From: Planctomycetaceae bacterium UBA6894
GTDB taxonomy: Bacteria; Planctomycetota; Planctomycetia; Gemmatales; Gemmataceae
NCBI GenBank assembly: GCA_002451275.1
Contig: DKBS01000149.1
Span: 2,136-10,817, forward strand
Length of the DNA: 8,682 nt
Direction of reading: 5' to 3'
Shown here: piece by piece, positions 6,781-8,682 of the stretch
Numbering within the stretch: position 1 is the stretch's first letter
Layout of the letters: each line of letters begins with the position of its first letter
Translations under genes and position numbers: made by a program
The notes under the pieces: model-generated
Seen by the model: the letters and a program-made list of their open reading frames with translations, nothing else
Database searches by the model: none
What the model was told of the DNA's origin: nothing

Positions 6781-8304
6781 TCACCCCCTGTTGCGCCACC
6801 AGCGCCAGGCCTGGGCCGGCAGGGAAAGGTTCGCCTGAAGCCGTCCCCACCAGGATGGGTGGTGGCCGGCATTGAGCATGGCTTGCAGCAGAGCGGACAT
6901 GTCGGCCGACTTTTTGCTGCCTTGAGGCACCAGGTCCAGATGGGGCCGAAAGGATCCGGGGCTGGGCCCTCCCTGAAAAATCACTCGGGGGACGGTCAGT
7001 TCAAGCAAGCCCTCATCCCCTTGGGTGCTGCCCCAGCCACTGGCGCCTCGCGCAACGATGGGGGTGGCCGGGTGCCCCAAGGGAATCACCACCTCGTTGA
7101 TGGCAATGTTGGGGCTGCGCAATTGGGCAGCCAGCGCCAAGGCCCTTTCCGGGCGGGCGCTGAACACCGAGGCCCCCAGACAAAGCGGTGACCCCCGCTC
7201 CACCGTAGCCAAATCCGCCTCACTTTCAGCCGACACCAAGGAAAGCACGGGGGCAAACAGCGCTTCCCTGGCCACGCGCATGGCTGGGGTAACATCGGCT
7301 AAAACCAGCGGCGGGCACCCCTTGGCACCATCCGCTTCCAGGGAAACGCCGCCAATCAGCCGGGCACCCTGGCTGGTCGCCTCGCGGGCCAATTCCAGTG
7401 CCCTCACGCCCTCGGAGGGGCGGACCAAGGTTAAGGGTTCCACTCCCTGGACCAATTCGGCCAGGTGCCCCTCCACCTTTTTAAGGAAGGGCCTGGTGCC
7501 GATGACACGGCGCGTGGCCACGCAGGTCTGGCCCTGATTCACCACAGCGCCGAACCAGGCCGACCGAGCGACCAATTCGGGGTCGGCATCGTCCAGCGCC
7601 AGGAGCGGATCACATCCTGAAAGTTCCAGCGTGCTGGTGGCCAGATGATCGGCCGCGGCTTTTGCCACCAGCCGACCAACCGGCAAGCTTCCAGTGAACA
7701 CCACATGGTCGATGCCTGCAGCAGCCAAATGCCCCCCCCATTCGCGCTCGTGGGGCAAAACCTGGAGCAACCCGGCGGGAAACCCCGCATCAAGAAACAT
7801 TTGAACCAGCAGGGCGGAACAACGTTGCGCGAATTCCGAGGGTTTGAAAACCACGGCATTGCCGGCCACCAGGGCCTGGGCCATTTGCACCCCGGCGAGG
7901 CAGTAGGGATAGTTCCAGGTGCCGATAATCCCCACCACCCCGCGGGGGGACCGTTCGACCGCGATTTTCGCCCCGTAGTAAATCCAGGGATTGTGCAGCG
8001 GCGAAACCCTTCGGGAGGCGAGGATGGAACCTGCCCGGGCATTGAGGTACTTGCAGGCTTCCGCCAGCGTCAACAGGTCAGCCGAGAGGGTATCCTGCGA
8101 GGCCTTGCCCAGTTCCTCCCGGGCCAATTGGCACAGGTGGTCTGCCCTTTGGGTCAACAAACCGCGGAGACGGTTAACCTTGGCCAACCGTTCCCGCAAC
8201 GGGCAGGTTGCCCAGGCGGTCTGGGCCTGGCGAGCCTGTTCCACCAACTTGGCGGTGAAAAGTTCAGGTTGGAAGCCCTGTTCATTTGCGGGGATGGTAT
8301 CCAT
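6781..8304 (-). CDS. Aldehyde dehydrogenase family protein, class-3-like, atypical
   Basis: Predicted NAD(P)-dependent oxidation of an aldehyde to the acid; substrate unknown. Seen in 507 residues: GIIGTWNYPYCLAG with oxyanion Asn N131 (resembling class 3 enzymes); cofactor Lys in VVFKPSE (K154); the FTGSLPVGR turn (203-211); general base E227 in LELSGCDP; and nucleophile C261 in NQGQTCVATRR. The core catalytic set is intact. Atypical: the usual EEIFGPV is EALFAPV (347-353), so the Glu that normally holds the nicotinamide ribose is Ala348; the usual PFGG is PIVARG (415-420); the segment between C261 and GARLIGG (313-319) looks shorter than usual; and a C-terminal tail of about 60 residues ends Trp-rich (SWWGRL ... 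QAWRWWRNRG). The ATG at 8304 gives a normal N-terminus, although no Shine-Dalgarno is evident. The neighbours do not indicate a pathway. Confidence 0.88.
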   Translation of the reverse strand: MDTIPANEQGFQPELFTAKLVEQARQAQTAWATCPLRERLAKVNRLRGLLTQRADHLCQLAREELGKASQDTLSADLLTLAEACKYLNARAGSILASRRVSPLHNPWIYYGAKIAVERSPRGVVGIIGTWNYPYCLAGVQMAQALVAGNAVVFKPSEFAQRCSALLVQMFLDAGFPAGLLQVLPHEREWGGHLAAAGIDHVVFTGSLPVGRLVAKAAADHLATSTLELSGCDPLLALDDADPELVARSAWFGAVVNQGQTCVATRRVIGTRPFLKKVEGHLAELVQGVEPLTLVRPSEGVRALELAREATSQGARLIGGVSLEADGAKGCPPLVLADVTPAMRVAREALFAPVLSLVSAESEADLATVERGSPLCLGASVFSARPERALALAAQLRSPNIAINEVVIPLGHPATPIVARGASGWGSTQGDEGLLELTVPRVIFQGGPSPGSFRPHLDLVPQGSKKSADMSALLQAMLNAGHHPSWWGRLQANLSLPAQAWRWWRNRG

Positions 8305-8356
8305 GCTGGAATCTTAAAGGATAGGAACCAGTCCGTGGCCCACAGGGGAGGCGAAA
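8305..8356. promoter_or_regulatory. Divergent spacer with the truD ribosome binding site
   Basis: Only 52 bp separate the divergent aldehyde dehydrogenase and truD starts, so their promoters must overlap each other or lie within the opposite gene. GGGGAGG (8345-8351) is a strong Shine-Dalgarno spaced 5 nt from GTG 8357. On the opposite strand there is no clear Shine-Dalgarno before ATG 8304. No convincing -35/-10 pair was found. Confidence 0.45.
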
Positions 8357-8682
8357 GTGTCTTCCAGCCATTCGCAAACGGTTGACGGGTGGGCCGGTTG
8401 GCTGAAAGGCCTTCCCGGAACCGGCGGACGGTTGAAAACCGTTCCTGAGGATTTCCTCGTGGAAGAGATCCCCGCCTACGAACCCGTTGGCGAGGGGGAA
8501 TTTGTTTACCTGTGGGTACGGAAGCACGATCTGTCCGCCGACCACCTCCGGCGGGAACTGTCGCGGACCCTCGGGATCTCGAGCCGGGATGTGGGCATGG
8601 CGGGCCTGAAGGACAAACGGGCGATCACCTGGCAGTGGGTGAGTGTGCCAAAGCGGGCCAACCCTGCCCAGCAGGGGCTGTG
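8357..8682 (+). CDS. truD: tRNA pseudouridine synthase TruD, N-terminal part
   Basis: TruD converts U13 of tRNA to pseudouridine. Only the first 108 codons lie in the window. Seen: WLKGLPGTGGRLKTVPEDF (15-33) followed by LVEEIPAYEPVGEGEF, matching the family start (PGTG..K..PEDF.V.E ... GEGE), and the catalytic block MAGLKDKRAITWQW (81-94), equivalent to AGxKDxxAxTxQW, with the nucleophilic Asp as D86. The GTG start is chosen because GGGGAGG lies 5 nt upstream and no in-frame ATG occurs before residue 81. The reading frame stays open to the right edge. Divergent from the aldehyde dehydrogenase gene; expression is probably independent of the other tRNA-modification genes in the window. Confidence 0.93.
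   Translation, partial: MSSSHSQTVDGWAGWLKGLPGTGGRLKTVPEDFLVEEIPAYEPVGEGEFVYLWVRKHDLSADHLRRELSRTLGISSRDVGMAGLKDKRAITWQWVSVPKRANPAQQGL

Noticed and set aside
6805..6822. Palindrome CCAGGCCTGG near the convergent gene ends as a terminator
   Set aside because: It lies inside the aldehyde dehydrogenase coding end, has no loop and no T-tract; probably incidental.
7645..8385. Plus-strand open frame of 246 codons opposite the aldehyde dehydrogenase and running into the truD start
   Set aside because: The aldehyde dehydrogenase catalytic motifs are on the minus strand, and the frame overlaps the well-supported truD start in a different frame.

Overview
The window reads as an ordinary chromosomal segment of a GC-rich bacterium, most likely a planctomycete (possibly Gemmata/Isosphaera-like). 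That placement is inferred from family knowledge: a TPR protein ending in two RNA-polymerase alpha-CTD modules, a membrane protein with an N-terminal MJ0042-type zinc ribbon, and THUMP methyltransferase and aldehyde dehydrogenase variants with non-textbook motifs. No rRNA, tRNA, CRISPR array, insertion sequence, integrase or phage gene is visible. Coding density is high and no intergenic gap exceeds about 160 bp.

Left block (minus strand, about 1-4402): a probable operon running TPR/alpha-CTD protein -> tgt -> yajC -> secD, with gaps of 44, 88 and 46 nt. tgt-yajC-secD is a widely conserved order that joins queuosine tRNA modification to the Sec translocase accessory subunits. Here the lead gene is the TPR/alpha-CTD protein. 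secD runs off the left edge, so a secDF fusion cannot be judged. Each of the three intergenic leaders has an inverted repeat at or next to the ribosome-entry region of the downstream gene. The clearest is a 30-nt imperfect hairpin that fills most of the gap before tgt.

Middle block (plus strand, 4559-6768): across a 156-bp divergent spacer lie a THUMP-domain Rossmann RNA methyltransferase (Trm14/TrmN-like) and, 83 nt downstream, a zinc-ribbon protein with about four membrane segments and no recognised function.

Right block: a class-3-like aldehyde dehydrogenase (minus strand, 6781-8304) converges on the zinc-ribbon gene with a 12-nt gap. It is divergent, across 52 bp, from the 5' part of truD (plus strand, from a GTG at 8357), which is cut by the right edge.

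Three of the eight genes (tgt, the THUMP methyltransferase, truD) act, or probably act, on tRNA, although they belong to separate transcription units. I found no convincing new multi-gene system. The items most worth a second look are the TPR/double alpha-CTD protein, the structured leader of tgt, and the altered cofactor-site motifs and Trp-rich tail of the aldehyde dehydrogenase.
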